From assembly GCA_026392255.1 (NCBI GenBank), contig JAPLCJ010000004.1, positions 1-64,000 on the forward strand: 64,000 nt of DNA, read 5' to 3'. Both the position numbers and the translations under genes were made by a program. Each line of letters opens with the position of its first letter. Position 1 is the stretch's first letter. Source of the stretch: Solirubrobacterales bacterium (lineage in GTDB: Bacteria > Actinomycetota > Thermoleophilia > Solirubrobacterales > Solirubrobacteraceae). The notes beneath the pieces were generated by a model, which searched no databases, was not told the DNA's origin, and saw only the letters and a list, made by a program, of their open reading frames with translations. Shown here in pieces: positions 33,768-45,781 of this stretch.

Positions 33768-34478
33768 ATGAGCTTCTTACGAACAAGAAACGCAGTTCCG
33801 ACCGTCGCCCTTGATCCAGCCGTTGAGCGAGTCTTCATGAGGACAGTGTTCTCATGGATGCTGCTCGGCCTTGGGCTTACTGCTGCTATCGCCTACTGGT
33901 TTGGAAGTAATGACCAGTTGATGGCTGATCTAACGGCTAAGCCAGCGTGGGTCTTTGGAGCCATGTTTGTTCAGATTGGGCTTGTACTCGCGCTTTCGTT
34001 CGGGATCAACAAGATCAGCGCGGCTACGGCCAGCTTTCTCTTCATCCTTTATGCGGGTGTCACAGGGGTCGTGTTCTCGGTCATCGTCTCTGCTTACACA
34101 ACCGGCTCGGTCGCGATGGCGTTTGCCGGGGCAGCAGGTGTCTTTGGTGGCATGGCGGCTTGGGGCTACACAACAGAGCGTGACCTGTCTGGTTTTGGCC
34201 CAGTTCTTTTTGGCGCGCTGATTGGACTGATCGTTGCGTCGGTGGTATTCATGTTCACCGGCGGGAGCACGTTCAATCTCATTCTCGGCTTCGGTGGCGT
34301 GATTATCTTCGCCGGGCTCACTGCCTGGGATATGCAAATGATCAAGTCGTTTGCTGCAGGCGCAACAGATGAGGAAAGCGGGAGGAAGTTGGCCATCTTT
34401 GGAGCGCTCTCGCTCTACCTCAACTTCGTCAACATCTTCCTCAGCCTTCTGCGTATTTTCGGCGGCTCTCGCTCCTAA
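33768..34478 (+). CDS. Bax inhibitor-1/YccA family membrane protein
   Basis: 236 residues with seven hydrophobic helices. The family pattern is seen in VERVFMRTVFSWMLLGLGLT at the start (split: residues ~20-40), AAWGYTTERDLSGFG, and the C-terminal FAGLTAWDMQMIKSF and ALSLYLNFVNIFLSLLRI. Bacterial relatives (YetJ, YccA, YbhL) are calcium leak channels or FtsH modulators. The role here is unknown. Its stop overlaps ispA by one base. Confidence 0.88.
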   Translation: MSFLRTRNAVPTVALDPAVERVFMRTVFSWMLLGLGLTAAIAYWFGSNDQLMADLTAKPAWVFGAMFVQIGLVLALSFGINKISAATASFLFILYAGVTGVVFSVIVSAYTTGSVAMAFAGAAGVFGGMAAWGYTTERDLSGFGPVLFGALIGLIVASVVFMFTGGSTFNLILGFGGVIIFAGLTAWDMQMIKSFAAGATDEESGRKLAIFGALSLYLNFVNIFLSLLRIFGGSRS

Positions 34479-35368
34479 TGAGCGCAGAGGGCGCGGCAGC
34501 GCCCGCGGGGTACCCGGACGAGCTCAAGCGGCTTGTTGACGCCTACCTAGAAGAGTTGAAGTTCCCCGGCCACGAGGTCGTTCCGGGACTGGTTGAAGCC
34601 ATGAGGTATTCGCTGTTGGCTGGTGGAAAGCGGATTCGCCCCGTGCTTGCGATGGCGACAGCGAGAGCGCTCGGTCACGATGCGGAACGAGTCCTTCCTC
34701 TGGCGGCTGCCCTAGAGATGATCCACACCTACTCGCTGATCCATGACGATCTTCCGGCAATGGATGACGATGACCTGCGCAGAGGCCAGAAGACGCTTCA
34801 TAAGAAGAGTGGCGAGGCGGTTGCGATCCTTGCTGGCGACTGCCTCTATGCAGAGGCGTTTGCTCTGGTCCTCTCAACTGACGCCCACGATCCCACGGCG
34901 CTTGTTAAGGCGGCGAGCATTCTCGCCAGAGCAACTGGGGTTGATGGGATGGTGGGAGGACAGTTCATTGATGTCCAAGAGACAGCAACTGAGGGCATCG
35001 AGGGACTTGAGGTACTGCACGGGCTCAAGACTGGGAGGCTTATCAGTGCCAGTACGGACTGTGTCACGGCTCTTCTCGACGCACCCAAGCAGGAAGGTGA
35101 GTCCATCGGCGCCTATGCTCGCGAGCTCGGTCTGCTCTTCCAGATAGTTGACGACATTCTTGACGTGACGGGAACCGATGAGAGTCTTGGGAAGAAGCCG
35201 GGGGCGGACCAAGACAAGAGGACGTTTGTGTCCGAGCTTGGCCTCGACGGCGCTAGGGAGATGGCACACTTGCACCATGGCTTGGCGATCGCTGCCATCG
35301 AGCAAATGGGTGACGAGGCGACGGAGCTGCGCGTCATTGCGGATCATGTACTGACAAGGACCTCATGA
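34478..35368 (+). CDS. ispA: Polyprenyl diphosphate synthase (farnesyl/geranylgeranyl type)
   Basis: 296 residues of the trans-isoprenyl synthase family: AGGKRIRPVLAMA, first Asp-rich motif IHDDLPAMDDDDLRRG, GLKTGRLI and second Asp-rich motif QIVDDILD. Short-chain class (FPP or GGPP) by length; the exact chain length cannot be told with confidence. It makes the precursor of undecaprenyl phosphate and quinones and lies directly upstream of dxs (four-base overlap), which supplies its IPP/DMAPP. Confidence 0.92.
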   Translation: MSAEGAAAPAGYPDELKRLVDAYLEELKFPGHEVVPGLVEAMRYSLLAGGKRIRPVLAMATARALGHDAERVLPLAAALEMIHTYSLIHDDLPAMDDDDLRRGQKTLHKKSGEAVAILAGDCLYAEAFALVLSTDAHDPTALVKAASILARATGVDGMVGGQFIDVQETATEGIEGLEVLHGLKTGRLISASTDCVTALLDAPKQEGESIGAYARELGLLFQIVDDILDVTGTDESLGKKPGADQDKRTFVSELGLDGAREMAHLHHGLAIAAIEQMGDEATELRVIADHVLTRTS

Positions 35369-37329
35369 CTGACACCAAGCGCCTACTCGACTCCATAAAT
35401 GGACCACGCGACCTTCACGGTCTCGATGACTCTCAGCTGCAGCAAGTTGCTCAAGAGGTCCGTGAACACATCATTGACACAGTCGGTGAGATTGGCGGTC
35501 ACTTCGGAGCAAACCTCGGCACCTGCGAGATCGCGGTTGCGATTCATTCGGTGCTGGACAGTCCTCGCGACAAGGTTCTTTGGGACGTCGGCCATCAGGC
35601 CTATCCGCACAAGATCCTCACCGGGCGGCGCGATCAGCTCGCCACCATTCGCTCGTATGGGGGTTTGAGTCCGTTCTGCTCGATAGAAGAGTCGGAGCAC
35701 GACGCGATGGGGGCAGGACATGCATCTACTTCGATTGGTTATGGAGTAGGCATCAAGGAGGGCATGAAGCGCGCCCAGACTGAAGGGATTCCTGTCGCCG
35801 ATGGACGAGTAGTTGCCGTCATTGGCGATGGAGCAATGACCGGCGGTGTTGCGTTCGAGGCGATCCATCAGGCCGGGGGTCTGGGCACTCCGTTGGTCGT
35901 CGTACTCAATGACAACGGCATGTCAATCTCGCCAAATGTGGGTGCCATGTCCCGCTACTTCAACCGCATTCGCCTAAATCCAAAGCTCTGGCACGCCCGC
36001 GAAGGGCTCGAAGGTGGGCTCACCAAGCTCCCCGCAGGGATTGGCGCAAGATTTGAACGCCTCGGACCGCATCTGAAGGAATCGATCAAGGCCTTTGCTG
36101 CGCCGGGACTCTGGTGGGAAGAACTTGACTGGGCTTATGTCGGAGTGGTTGATGGCCACGATGTTCACACCCTGAGGCTTGCACTGAAGGAAGCTCTCGA
36201 CGCAGGTAGGCCAGTTGTGGTGCATTGCGCGACTGTTAAGGGCAAGGGTTTTGCGCCAGCAGAAGACGGAGGTCTTGAAGGTATGGAGAAATGGCATGCC
36301 GCCAAGCCAAATTCGATTGTTGACCGCGCACCTGCTGCCAAGAAGGCGTCAAGTAGTCCAGCGCCGACGCCTGTCCCTACCTGGACTGAGGTCTTTGGTA
36401 ACGCGGTGGTCGATGAGTGTCGGCGCGACTCACGCGTTGTCGGTGTTACGGCCGCGATGAACTCCGGGACTGGACTGAACATCTTGCAGGAGGAGATGCC
36501 GGAGCGGTACTTCGATGTCGGTATCGCCGAACAGCAGGCCCTTCTGTTCGCTGCGGGCCTGTCTCTGGAAGGCACCCGCCCAGTGGTCGCCATCTACTCA
36601 ACGTTCCTGCAGCGAGGCTTTGATCAGATTGTTCATGACCTCTGCCTCCAGTCGCTACCGGTTGTTATTGCAATGGATCGCGCCGGACTCGTTGGCGACG
36701 ACGGTCCAACGCATCACGGCGTGTTTGATATCGCCTATCTGCGTGCGCTTCCCAACATCACACTGATGGCACCCCGTGACGAGGCAATGCTCGTCAACAT
36801 GCTCCACACCGCGATTAACCATGACGGCGGTCCCGTTGGGATCCGCTATCCACGCGGTGCGGCCGCCGGCGTCGCCACACCCGCCAAGCCCGAGGCGATC
36901 GAGATCGGTACTGGTGAGATCCTTATTCAGGGCGAGCGGGTTGCCCTTGTCGGCTATGGCAGCGGTGTTGAGAAGTCGCTCGCTGCAGCATCGATACTCC
37001 GAGACGGTGGATTGAACCCAACGGTCGTAGACGCGCGGTTCGCTAAACCAATTGATGCTGGGCTGATGGCCCAGATAGCCGCGGAGCACGATCTTGTGGT
37101 GACCGTTGAAGAGGGCGTGCTTCAGGGCGGGTTCGGCAGCGCTGTGCTCGAGACCCTGAATGACGCGGGCGTATTGTCACGTGTGCTCCGAGTCGGCCTT
37201 CCCGATCGCTTCGTCACGCACGGCGCTCCTGCGCTCCTGCATCAAGAAGTGGGCTATACGCCTGAGCGCATTGCTGAACGTGTCGAGGCCGCGGTGCTGG
37301 ACTCCCGTGGCTCTCTAGCCGGCAGCTAA
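35365..37329 (+). CDS. dxs: 1-deoxy-D-xylulose-5-phosphate synthase
   Basis: 654 residues. Thiamine diphosphate domain with LWDVGHQAYPHKILTGRR, GAGHASTSIGYG and GDGAMTGGVAFEA (Mg/TPP motif), pyrimidine domain (FDVGIAEQQALLFAAGL), and C-terminal transketolase domain with VVTVEEGVLQGGFG. First enzyme of the MEP isoprenoid pathway, condensing pyruvate with glyceraldehyde 3-phosphate. ispA-dxs is a classical pair. A strong hairpin follows the stop. Confidence 0.96.
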   Translation: MTDTKRLLDSINGPRDLHGLDDSQLQQVAQEVREHIIDTVGEIGGHFGANLGTCEIAVAIHSVLDSPRDKVLWDVGHQAYPHKILTGRRDQLATIRSYGGLSPFCSIEESEHDAMGAGHASTSIGYGVGIKEGMKRAQTEGIPVADGRVVAVIGDGAMTGGVAFEAIHQAGGLGTPLVVVLNDNGMSISPNVGAMSRYFNRIRLNPKLWHAREGLEGGLTKLPAGIGARFERLGPHLKESIKAFAAPGLWWEELDWAYVGVVDGHDVHTLRLALKEALDAGRPVVVHCATVKGKGFAPAEDGGLEGMEKWHAAKPNSIVDRAPAAKKASSSPAPTPVPTWTEVFGNAVVDECRRDSRVVGVTAAMNSGTGLNILQEEMPERYFDVGIAEQQALLFAAGLSLEGTRPVVAIYSTFLQRGFDQIVHDLCLQSLPVVIAMDRAGLVGDDGPTHHGVFDIAYLRALPNITLMAPRDEAMLVNMLHTAINHDGGPVGIRYPRGAAAGVATPAKPEAIEIGTGEILIQGERVALVGYGSGVEKSLAAASILRDGGLNPTVVDARFAKPIDAGLMAQIAAEHDLVVTVEEGVLQGGFGSAVLETLNDAGVLSRVLRVGLPDRFVTHGAPALLHQEVGYTPERIAERVEAAVLDSRGSLAGS

Positions 37330-37334
37330 AGCCC

Positions 37335-37384
37335 CTCCTCCAAGAGGAAGGGCCTCTTTTAAGGGAGGCCCTTCCGGGGAGGAG
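37335..37384 (+). terminator. Large hairpin after dxs, terminator-like
   Basis: An inner perfect 11-bp stem (37346-37356 with 37365-37375, loop TTTTAAGG) is extended by an outer 7-bp stem (CTCCTCC 37335-37341 with GGAGGAG 37378-37384) across a small internal loop. No T-run follows, so it may be a U-less terminator or a structured 3' end. The remaining bases to tlyA (37385-37577) contain no gene that I can support. Confidence 0.5.
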
Positions 37385-37577
37385 AGATACATATGTTTTG
37401 CTGCTCGTATCTGGCGCAGGGCGGGCCTTTTGGGGCGGGTGCCCTACGCAGGAGCGATGGTGACACAGTGTCGTGTCGGGCGATGTGAGTTGCCGCACAT
37501 AGGCAAGGATGGCTATCTGGGAGGCCATTTGATCCTCATTTTCCCGAGTAGGTAAGCGAGGTGCCATCATTCTCCGC

Positions 37578-38402
37578 ATGGACGCTACGGGCATCATTGG
37601 GGTCAAGGGCTCCGCCAAGCAACGGCTTGACGTTGTGCTCACTGCGCGCGGTCTCTTTGACTCGCGTGCAAAGGCGTCAGCCTCAGTCATTGCCGGGGAG
37701 GTGTTGTTGGGCAAGGATCGCGAACGTGCCCGTAAGCCAGGGCAGATGGTTGCCGACGATGTTGAGGTGTCTGTTGAGGGCGGGATAGCGTTCGTGTCGC
37801 GTGGGGGAATCAAGATGACCAACGCGCTCGACCAGCTTGGGTTGGATGTTGAGGGAGTGTCGGCCCTTGATGTCGGCGCGTCCACTGGGGGTTTCACAGA
37901 CTGTCTGCTGCAGCGGGGTGCTCGCAGAGTCATTGCTCTGGACGTCGCCTATGGCGAACTGGCCTGGAAGCTGCGCCAGGACGATCGCGTTCATGTGATG
38001 GAGCGCGTCAACGCACGCCACCTAGAACCAGCCCAGCTTCCCTGGGTTGCCGACTTCGTCGTTTGTGACGTCTCCTTCATCGCCTTGGAGAAGGTCCTGG
38101 GAGCAATCAGTGGATGCTGTACCCAAGACGCAGAGGTTGTGGCACTCGTCAAGCCTCAGTTCGAAGTTGGGAAGGAGCGCTTGGGTAAGGGAGGTGTGGT
38201 TAGGGATGCAGACGACCGCAGAGACGCTCTTCGTCAAGTCGGTATCGCGGCCGCTCGTTTCGGGTTCGTGCCGCAGGCCTTCGTGTCGTCCGGACTGCCC
38301 GGGCCTAAGGGCAACCTCGAAAGCTTTGTGCACCTGCGTCCCGGCAGTGAGGTCATCTCGGACTCTTCACTTGAGGCCATGCTGATGAGGGCTGAGCCAT
38401 GA
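37578..38402 (+). CDS. tlyA: TlyA family rRNA (cytidine-2'-O)-methyltransferase
   Basis: 274 residues: an N-terminal S4 RNA-binding domain (QRLDVVLTARGLFDSRAKAS) and an FtsJ-like SAM-dependent methyltransferase domain with ALDVGASTGGFTDCLLQRG, VCDVSFIALEKV and LVKPQFEVG. TlyA methylates 16S and 23S rRNA at cytidines in relatives such as mycobacteria and influences capreomycin sensitivity. The old name hemolysin is misleading. Overlaps nadK by four bases. Confidence 0.93.
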   Translation: MDATGIIGVKGSAKQRLDVVLTARGLFDSRAKASASVIAGEVLLGKDRERARKPGQMVADDVEVSVEGGIAFVSRGGIKMTNALDQLGLDVEGVSALDVGASTGGFTDCLLQRGARRVIALDVAYGELAWKLRQDDRVHVMERVNARHLEPAQLPWVADFVVCDVSFIALEKVLGAISGCCTQDAEVVALVKPQFEVGKERLGKGGVVRDADDRRDALRQVGIAAARFGFVPQAFVSSGLPGPKGNLESFVHLRPGSEVISDSSLEAMLMRAEP

Positions 38403-39250
38403 GCCGGGTCTGTGCGCTAGTAACTCACAACGACCCACTGGTCACCAGTGAAGCCGTTGCCAAGGTCTTGGAGCTCGCTAACGGTGAGGGTGTGGGAATC
38501 TGGGCATCGGATGACGAGATTGCTCGTCACGGTTTAGATCCTGCCCTCCTTGCCGCAGCATCGGCACCGGAAGGGCCGGATGTATGGCTTTGCCTAGGAG
38601 GCGACGGGACCATCCTTCGAGGACTGAGAGCCTCTACCGCTTGGGCGGCTCCCTCTCCGGCTTACGGGATTAACTTCGGCGAAGTCGGCTTTCTTGCAGC
38701 CACCGATCCCGATGATGGCTTCGAGGAGTCGGTCATCCGGGCGCTAAAGGGGGACTTTGATGTGCTCGACCTGCCAGCGCTGACCTCCAGCCTGTCCGGT
38801 GGAATGCCGGCGTTCAATGACCTTGCCTTGCAGCGCCGGCCAGGTCTGCGTGTTGCCGACATTGGTTACCTAGTCGGCGGTGAGGAGGTCGGCCGTGTTC
38901 GCTGCGACGGAATGGTGCTTTCTACACCGGCTGGCTCAACCGGTTACAACCTTGCTAATGGGGGCCCCGTTGTCGCTTGGGGCGTTAGTGGCTATGTCGT
39001 GTCATTCATTGCGCCGCACTCTCTTACGGCCCGAGCGCTGATTGTTGCTCCAGATGACACCGTGACCTTGGTCAACCGCTCAAGCCGCGAACCAGTTGAT
39101 GTAGCTGTTGATGGTCGGCCGGTTGGTGAGCTTGAGCCCGGCGGCCAACTGGAGATCAGCTACATGCACGCGGCTGGCAGATTGGCCCAAGTTCCGGGGT
39201 CAAGCTTCTACCACCGTTTGCGACAGAAGTTCGGACGCTTAGCTTCCTGA
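38399..39250 (+). CDS. nadK: NAD kinase
   Basis: 283 residues with CLGGDGTILRGLR (phosphate-binding GGDGT), YGINFGEVGFLA, FNDLALQR in place of the usual NE motif, and DGMVLSTPAGSTGYNLANGGPVV. Phosphorylates NAD to NADP. The Asn-Asp in FND replaces the common Asn-Glu; function is likely retained, since the rest is canonical. Between tlyA and recN, the widespread order. Confidence 0.94.
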   Translation: MSRVCALVTHNDPLVTSEAVAKVLELANGEGVGIWASDDEIARHGLDPALLAAASAPEGPDVWLCLGGDGTILRGLRASTAWAAPSPAYGINFGEVGFLAATDPDDGFEESVIRALKGDFDVLDLPALTSSLSGGMPAFNDLALQRRPGLRVADIGYLVGGEEVGRVRCDGMVLSTPAGSTGYNLANGGPVVAWGVSGYVVSFIAPHSLTARALIVAPDDTVTLVNRSSREPVDVAVDGRPVGELEPGGQLEISYMHAAGRLAQVPGSSFYHRLRQKFGRLAS

Positions 39251-39297
39251 GAGTGTCAACTGGGGGCTCCGTCCCCGTGCGCTGGTAGACCGGGTCT

Positions 39298-40968
39298 GTG
39301 CTTACCGACCTCAAGATTGAGAATCTGCTGCTGATCCAGACGGCTGAGATGCGTCTTGGGCCGGGTCTGAACGTCCTCACGGGTGAGACAGGCGCCGGCA
39401 AAACACTTCTAGCCACAGCTCTTGGTCTTCTTTTAGGGGAGAGGTCCAGAAGCGGGCTAGTTAGGCCCGGGGCTAGTGAGGCTCTGGTGGAGGGGGCGTT
39501 CTCGCTTCCACCCGGTCTCAGCGACGACCTTGCAGATCTTCTGCCTGAGGGAAGCCAAGAACTGGTCTTAGCTAGGCGCCTTTGGCCGGATGGCCGCAGC
39601 AGGGCTTTGATCAACGGCCGGACGGCTACCGTGGGCGATCTGAGGGAACTTGGCTCGGCTGTCCTCTCATTTCACGGCCAGCACGAGCATCGCAAACTTG
39701 GTCTTGCCACGTTCCAGATGGATGTTCTTGATGGGGCTGTTGGGGGTGGACAGATCGGGCTCAGAGATGACGCAGCACAGGCCCATCAGAAAGTGCGCGA
39801 GGCAGTAGCTCACCTTGAATCTCTGAGCGGAGATGGTGGGGCATATCAGCGCGAGGTGGATCTACTTCGCTACGAGGTTGAGGAGATTGAGCGGATCTCC
39901 CCAACTGCGAGTGAAATTGGTTCGCTACGAGGCGAGCGTGAACGGCTCAGAAGGATGGATGGCTTGCGCGACGCACTCACAGCCTTGTCCGGGCTGAACA
40001 ATTCCGATGGTGGGGACTCGCCGTTGGATGCGCTTGGAGTGGCCGGACGGCTGCTAGAAACGGTTGTCGGCGTTGACGCGTCGGTCGATGGCTTAAGTTC
40101 GCGGCTGTCCGAGGTGGCAATCGAACTAGATGATGTGTCCAGAGAGGCCCGAGGGTTATTAGAGGGCCTGGATGGCTCCCCCGAGCGGCTGGGTGAGGTT
40201 GAGGAACGCTTAGACGAGATCGAACGACTGCTGCTCAAGCATGGTGGAAGTATCGAAGCGGTTCTCTCACATGCTGAGGTTTCCGCCGCGCGACTAGACG
40301 AGATCTCAGATCTAGACCAAGCGGTCTCGCGAGCGAAGAAGGCCTGTGACGAGGCGCTCGAGGCTGCAAATGGGATCGCGGTTAAGTTGCGCGCAGGCCG
40401 TCTGAAGGCTGCAAAGCATCTAGCTCCAGCAGTTGAGGAGGTACTTGGGGATCTCGCTCTCGAAGGAGCGCGGTTCCGTATCGCAGTTGATAGTCGACCT
40501 GAGCCCGGGCCGACTGGGGCCGACACTGTTGAGTTCTTGGTATCCGCTAACGCGGGCATAGACCCTGCTCCAATTAGCGAGTCGGCATCGGGTGGCGAGA
40601 TGAGTCGGATACTGCTGGCGTTGCTCTCCGTTGCCATTGAGGGCGGCGCGGGGAGTCCTGGCAAGCTGGTCGTGTTCGACGAGATTGACGCGGGGATTGG
40701 CGGTCGCACAGCAAAGGCTGTGGGTGAACGCCTTAAGGCACTTGCGTCGCAGCGGCAGGTTCTCTGTATCACCCATCTGCCACAGGTGGCAGCTGGAGCA
40801 GATCGTAATTTCCGGATCAGTAAGGGCGTCAGTGATGGAGAATCAGTCACAACGGTTGACGCACTTGTTGGGGACGAGGTTCTCGAAGAGATGGTGCGAA
40901 TGCTCGGTGCCCCGGACGGTGACGCAGCTGCACTTGCCCACGCGCGAGAGTTGTTGTCGGGGGCGTAA
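39298..40968 (+). CDS. recN: DNA repair protein RecN
   Basis: 556 residues of the SMC-like RecN family. Walker A GETGAGKTLLATALG near the N terminus, a FHGQHEHRKL Q-loop region, a long coiled-coil middle (about 150-390), signature SASGGEMSRILLAL and Walker B VFDEIDAGIGGRTA, then CITHLPQVAAGADRNF. Takes part in double-strand break repair. GTG start, with an imperfect -10 (TAGACC) 6 bases upstream. Confidence 0.95.
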   Translation: MLTDLKIENLLLIQTAEMRLGPGLNVLTGETGAGKTLLATALGLLLGERSRSGLVRPGASEALVEGAFSLPPGLSDDLADLLPEGSQELVLARRLWPDGRSRALINGRTATVGDLRELGSAVLSFHGQHEHRKLGLATFQMDVLDGAVGGGQIGLRDDAAQAHQKVREAVAHLESLSGDGGAYQREVDLLRYEVEEIERISPTASEIGSLRGERERLRRMDGLRDALTALSGLNNSDGGDSPLDALGVAGRLLETVVGVDASVDGLSSRLSEVAIELDDVSREARGLLEGLDGSPERLGEVEERLDEIERLLLKHGGSIEAVLSHAEVSAARLDEISDLDQAVSRAKKACDEALEAANGIAVKLRAGRLKAAKHLAPAVEEVLGDLALEGARFRIAVDSRPEPGPTGADTVEFLVSANAGIDPAPISESASGGEMSRILLALLSVAIEGGAGSPGKLVVFDEIDAGIGGRTAKAVGERLKALASQRQVLCITHLPQVAAGADRNFRISKGVSDGESVTTVDALVGDEVLEEMVRMLGAPDGDAAALAHARELLSGA

Positions 40969-43610
<2,642 letters not shown>

Positions 43611-43662
43611 CGGGCAGGAGGTCGTGTGAAGGTGGAACGCAGCTACCGGCGAAATGCTGTGA

Positions 43663-44583
43663 ATGCCATCTTCCGTCCGAGAGGATCATCTACTTGACTT
43701 CCTCGGGTCGCTCGAGCTTGAACGTGGACTGTCTCGAAACACACTTGAGGCCTATCGGACCGACCTGCTGCAACTTTCGGCGTTCCTTGCGGAGCAGGGA
43801 CGATCCCTCCCCGATGCGACAGAGTCAGATCTTGCTGCCTGGACGGCGGCTCTTGCAACGGGGTCCAGCGACTCAGTTGCTGTTTCGGCTGCAACTCTGA
43901 GACGGAAAGTGGCGTGTCTTCGCACTTATTTCAAGTGGTTGCGTCGTGAGGAACTGATTGCCGGGGATCCAACTCGGCACCTTCGCTCACCAGCTCGCGA
44001 TCGGAGACTGCCAAAGGTCCTTTCGAGAGAGGAAGTTGGCGCGCTTCTTTCGCAGCCAGACACAACCACGGCTGCGGGTATCCGTGACCGAGCAATTCTG
44101 GAAACGATGTATGCATGCGGCCTGAGAGCAAGTGAACTGACTGGACTTGAACTTGCGCGGCTGGACCTTGTAGAGGGCACGCTTCGCGTCATCGGCAAGG
44201 GCGGCAAGGAACGGATGGTCCCAATTGGACGGGACGCCCAAACCTCCCTTACGGAGTGGCTTCAGAAGGGGCGGTCCGTGTTCGTCGGGGTCAAGGAGGA
44301 GCGCCGCGTGTTTGTCAACCAACGCGGGGGAGCGCTCACCAGGCAAGGCCTCCACGGAATTGTCGGTCGACATGCCAAGACCGCCGGATTAGATGGACAC
44401 ATGACCCCTCACACTCTTCGACATAGCTTCGCCACTCATCTACTGGCAGGTGGCTGTGACTTGAGGGCTCTCCAAGAGATGCTCGGCCACGCTGACGCAG
44501 CCACGACTCAGATGTACACGCATCTTTCGAACGAAGATCTAAAAGAGTCTTACTTCGCCGCTCACCCGCGCGCTCGGCTCTGA
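43663..44583 (+). CDS. xerD: Tyrosine recombinase XerD-like
   Basis: 306 residues. N-terminal SAM-like core-binding domain (ERGLSRNTLEAYRTDLLQL) and catalytic domain with ACGLRASELTGL (Arg), GKGGKERMVP (Lys), TPHTLRHSFATHLL (His-x-x-Arg), LGHADAATTQMYTH (His and nucleophile Tyr). Resolves chromosome dimers with a partner at dif. Housekeeping neighbours and lack of phage genes argue against a phage integrase. The 52 bases before the start show no clear promoter. Confidence 0.92.
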   Translation: MPSSVREDHLLDFLGSLELERGLSRNTLEAYRTDLLQLSAFLAEQGRSLPDATESDLAAWTAALATGSSDSVAVSAATLRRKVACLRTYFKWLRREELIAGDPTRHLRSPARDRRLPKVLSREEVGALLSQPDTTTAAGIRDRAILETMYACGLRASELTGLELARLDLVEGTLRVIGKGGKERMVPIGRDAQTSLTEWLQKGRSVFVGVKEERRVFVNQRGGALTRQGLHGIVGRHAKTAGLDGHMTPHTLRHSFATHLLAGGCDLRALQEMLGHADAATTQMYTHLSNEDLKESYFAAHPRARL

Positions 44584-44622
44584 AGCCCGCCGCAGGAGCG
44601 TAAGCCTGCTTGACTTTGCGTG

Positions 44623-45465
44623 GTGCCTGAACTTCCTGAGGTTGAAACCGTTGTAAGGCGTCTACGTCCAACACTGCTGGGACGTGCGATTGAGGCGGTT
44701 GAAGTACTGGACGCGCGGTTCTGTTCACCCGCTTCACCAGAGCGATTTGAAGGCGCCCTAAGGGACGTGACGGTCACTGAGGTCACTAGGCGCGGTAAGT
44801 ACATCGTTGTGGCCCTAAGCAGCGCTCAGACGCTTCTGATGCACCTCCGTATGACGGGAACACTGCTGATCGACCCACTTGTTGAGCAAAAGCACGAAAG
44901 GCTCAGGCTCAGCCTGTCTGGCGGAGTGACGGTGGTTTTCAATGACCCACGCAGGTTCGGCACCGGCCACTTGCTTGAGTCATCTGACGTTGATAGCTAT
45001 TTCCTCCCAAGGTTGGGGTTAGAACCCTTTGATCGGGACTTCACCGCAGACCACTTCTTCGCACTCACCCGAGAGCGAAAGTCACCGCTGAAGAACTTCC
45101 TGCTGGACCAGAAGCTGGTTGCGGGAATCGGGAATATCTACGCTGACGAGGCACTTTTTAGGGCCCGACTTCACCCTCTGAGGATGCCTCGCGGTCTGAC
45201 ACGCGAGCAAGCGTCACAGCTACGGCTTGGGATCATTGATGCTCTCCAGGCTGGAATCGATGCCGGCGGCGCCACGATTGATGACTTCCGGGATCCGGAT
45301 GGAGCATGGGGTGCCTACCAGTCAGAGTTTCTAGTTCATCGACGCGAGGGAAAGGACTGTCCAAAATGCGGAAACGTCATCGTCCGGTTCAAGGTTGGCG
45401 GACGATCGACTTACTGCTGCGAACTTTGCCAGCCCCGTCCTTCGAGGGTGAAGGTCAGCCGATGA
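44623..45465 (+). CDS. mutM: Formamidopyrimidine-DNA glycosylase
   Basis: 280 residues. Two GTG codons stand in tandem; I choose the second (44623) because Pro must be residue 2, where its amino group is the catalytic nucleophile (PELPEVETV). RGKYIVV, LLMHLRMTGTL, FNDPRRFG, GIGNIYADEALFRA and the C-terminal zinc finger CPKCGN ... YCCELCQ are all present. Removes oxidised purines from DNA. Its 3' end overlaps the convergent glutaredoxin gene by eleven bases. Confidence 0.95.
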   Translation: MPELPEVETVVRRLRPTLLGRAIEAVEVLDARFCSPASPERFEGALRDVTVTEVTRRGKYIVVALSSAQTLLMHLRMTGTLLIDPLVEQKHERLRLSLSGGVTVVFNDPRRFGTGHLLESSDVDSYFLPRLGLEPFDRDFTADHFFALTRERKSPLKNFLLDQKLVAGIGNIYADEALFRARLHPLRMPRGLTREQASQLRLGIIDALQAGIDAGGATIDDFRDPDGAWGAYQSEFLVHRREGKDCPKCGNVIVRFKVGGRSTYCCELCQPRPSRVKVSR

Positions 45466-45706
45466 GCTCGGCGAGGCGGCCAGACCGGTCTGCTGCCTCA
45501 AGCTCGGTCCACCCACCCAGCGTTTCGCCATCAACCACGATCTGGGGGAATGTCATCAGACCAGTCTTGTCGGCTAGCTCGGTCCGTCCGTCCGGGTCGC
45601 GCGCCAGATTGATCTCTTCGAACTCAATCGAGCGAGCTTTCAGTAGCGCCTTGGCGCGAGAGCAGTAAGGGCAGGGATCTGTTGTGTATACGGTGAAGGT
45701 AGGCAT
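45455..45706 (-). CDS. Glutaredoxin
   Basis: 83 residues with active site CPYC (TDPCPYCSRAKALL), the cis-Pro loop TFPQIVVDG and the GG motif (LGGWTELEAAD), the complete glutaredoxin 3-type pattern. Cytoplasmic dithiol reductase. Single gene, divergent from recO; TAACGT 10 bases upstream of the start on the minus strand may be its -10. Confidence 0.93.
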   Translation of the reverse strand: MPTFTVYTTDPCPYCSRAKALLKARSIEFEEINLARDPDGRTELADKTGLMTFPQIVVDGETLGGWTELEAADRSGRLAELIG

Positions 45707-45781
45707 GGTGTTAGAGACGTTAGCGGGATTACGTGACAGCGTGATGCCAATGTCTTACTCCGTTGTGGGGCAAGGCTCAGT

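Noticed and set aside
37214-37933. A 239-codon minus-strand frame across the dxs-tlyA gap
   Set aside because: Low-complexity Ser/Pro/Arg translation overlapping the conserved ends of dxs and tlyA; no start signal.
43663-44583. Tyrosine recombinase as a phage or island integrase
   Set aside because: It is flanked by housekeeping genes, no att-like repeats or phage genes are present, and it has the standard XerD layout.
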